Shown here: positions 24,500 through 24,528 of the stretch, piece by piece | Layout: every line of letters begins with the position of its first letter | Numbering within the stretch: the stretch's first letter is position 1 | Assembly (NCBI GenBank): GCA_039029315.1 | Contig: JBCCGK010000143.1 | Span: forward strand, 1 to 24,528 | From: JBCCCJ01 sp039029315 | GTDB lineage: Bacteria; Bacteroidota; Bacteroidia; J057 | Direction of reading: 5' to 3' | Length of the DNA stretch: 24,528 bases | Made by a program: the position numbers and the translations under genes | Notes under the pieces: model-generated | What the model was told of the DNA's origin: nothing | Databases searched by the model: none | What the model saw: the letters and a program-made list of their open reading frames with translations, nothing else

Positions 24500-24528
24500 T
24501 AAGGGGACACATTTATATTTGACAATCA
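24500..24528 (-). repeat. dispersed repeat, inverted copy of 11211-11242
   Basis: On the minus strand it reads tgattgtcaaatataaatgt followed by gtcccctta, differing from 11211-11242 by one base and a short indel. The window ends inside or just past it, so the full unit may be longer. A nearby pair, ggagacaaattt/aaaattgtctcc (about 24406-24493), may belong to the same unit. Confidence 0.5.

Overview
The window looks like chromosomal DNA of a Bacteroidota member, probably a Saprospiria/Cytophagia-type marine or sludge bacterium. The evidence is a SusC/SusD pair under an ECF sigma/FecR switch, a type IX secretion (T9SS) C-terminal sorting domain, and genes without recognisable Shine-Dalgarno sequences. 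No rRNA, tRNA, CRISPR array, integrase or transposase gene was seen.

Left half (about 0.4-12.3 kb): a glycan-type locus. On the minus strand, in transcription order, lie an ECF sigma factor, a FecR-like anti-sigma factor, a SusC-type TonB receptor with an N-terminal STN signalling domain, and a SusD lipoprotein. A lipoprotein sulfatase with a CxPxR formylglycine site is divergent from them, suggesting a sulfated substrate. A Tat-exported Gfo/Idh/MocA oxidoreductase and an HSL-family esterase follow, both on the minus strand.

Right half (about 12.7-23.9 kb): a compact zinc-starvation island. A Fur-family regulator, best read as Zur, sits at the right end. Five copies of one 15-bp palindrome, TGCAACA(A/C)TGTTGCA, lie only at promoters in this half: two in the zur divergent promoter, one before a DUF418 membrane protein, and two before a minus-strand operon. 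That operon encodes a small exported Cys/His ORF, a His-rich lipoprotein, a DUF3299-like exported protein, a ZagA-type COG0523 GTPase and DUF1826. A second COG0523 GTPase follows without a visible box. The operon leaving zur leftwards encodes a small exported protein, a ZnuD-like TonB receptor with a His cluster, and a T9SS-sorted protein with three repeats of an acidic/His-containing domain. I infer a complete pathway: a surface zinc-binding protein feeds an outer-membrane zinc receptor, periplasmic His-rich carriers follow, and cytoplasmic GTPase metallochaperones receive the metal.

Three copies of a MITE-like repeat, all in one orientation, lie at the left edge, between the two halves, and near the right edge, so each functional block is bracketed by them. 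The non-coding tail and the middle spacer also hold other short inverted and dispersed repeats.
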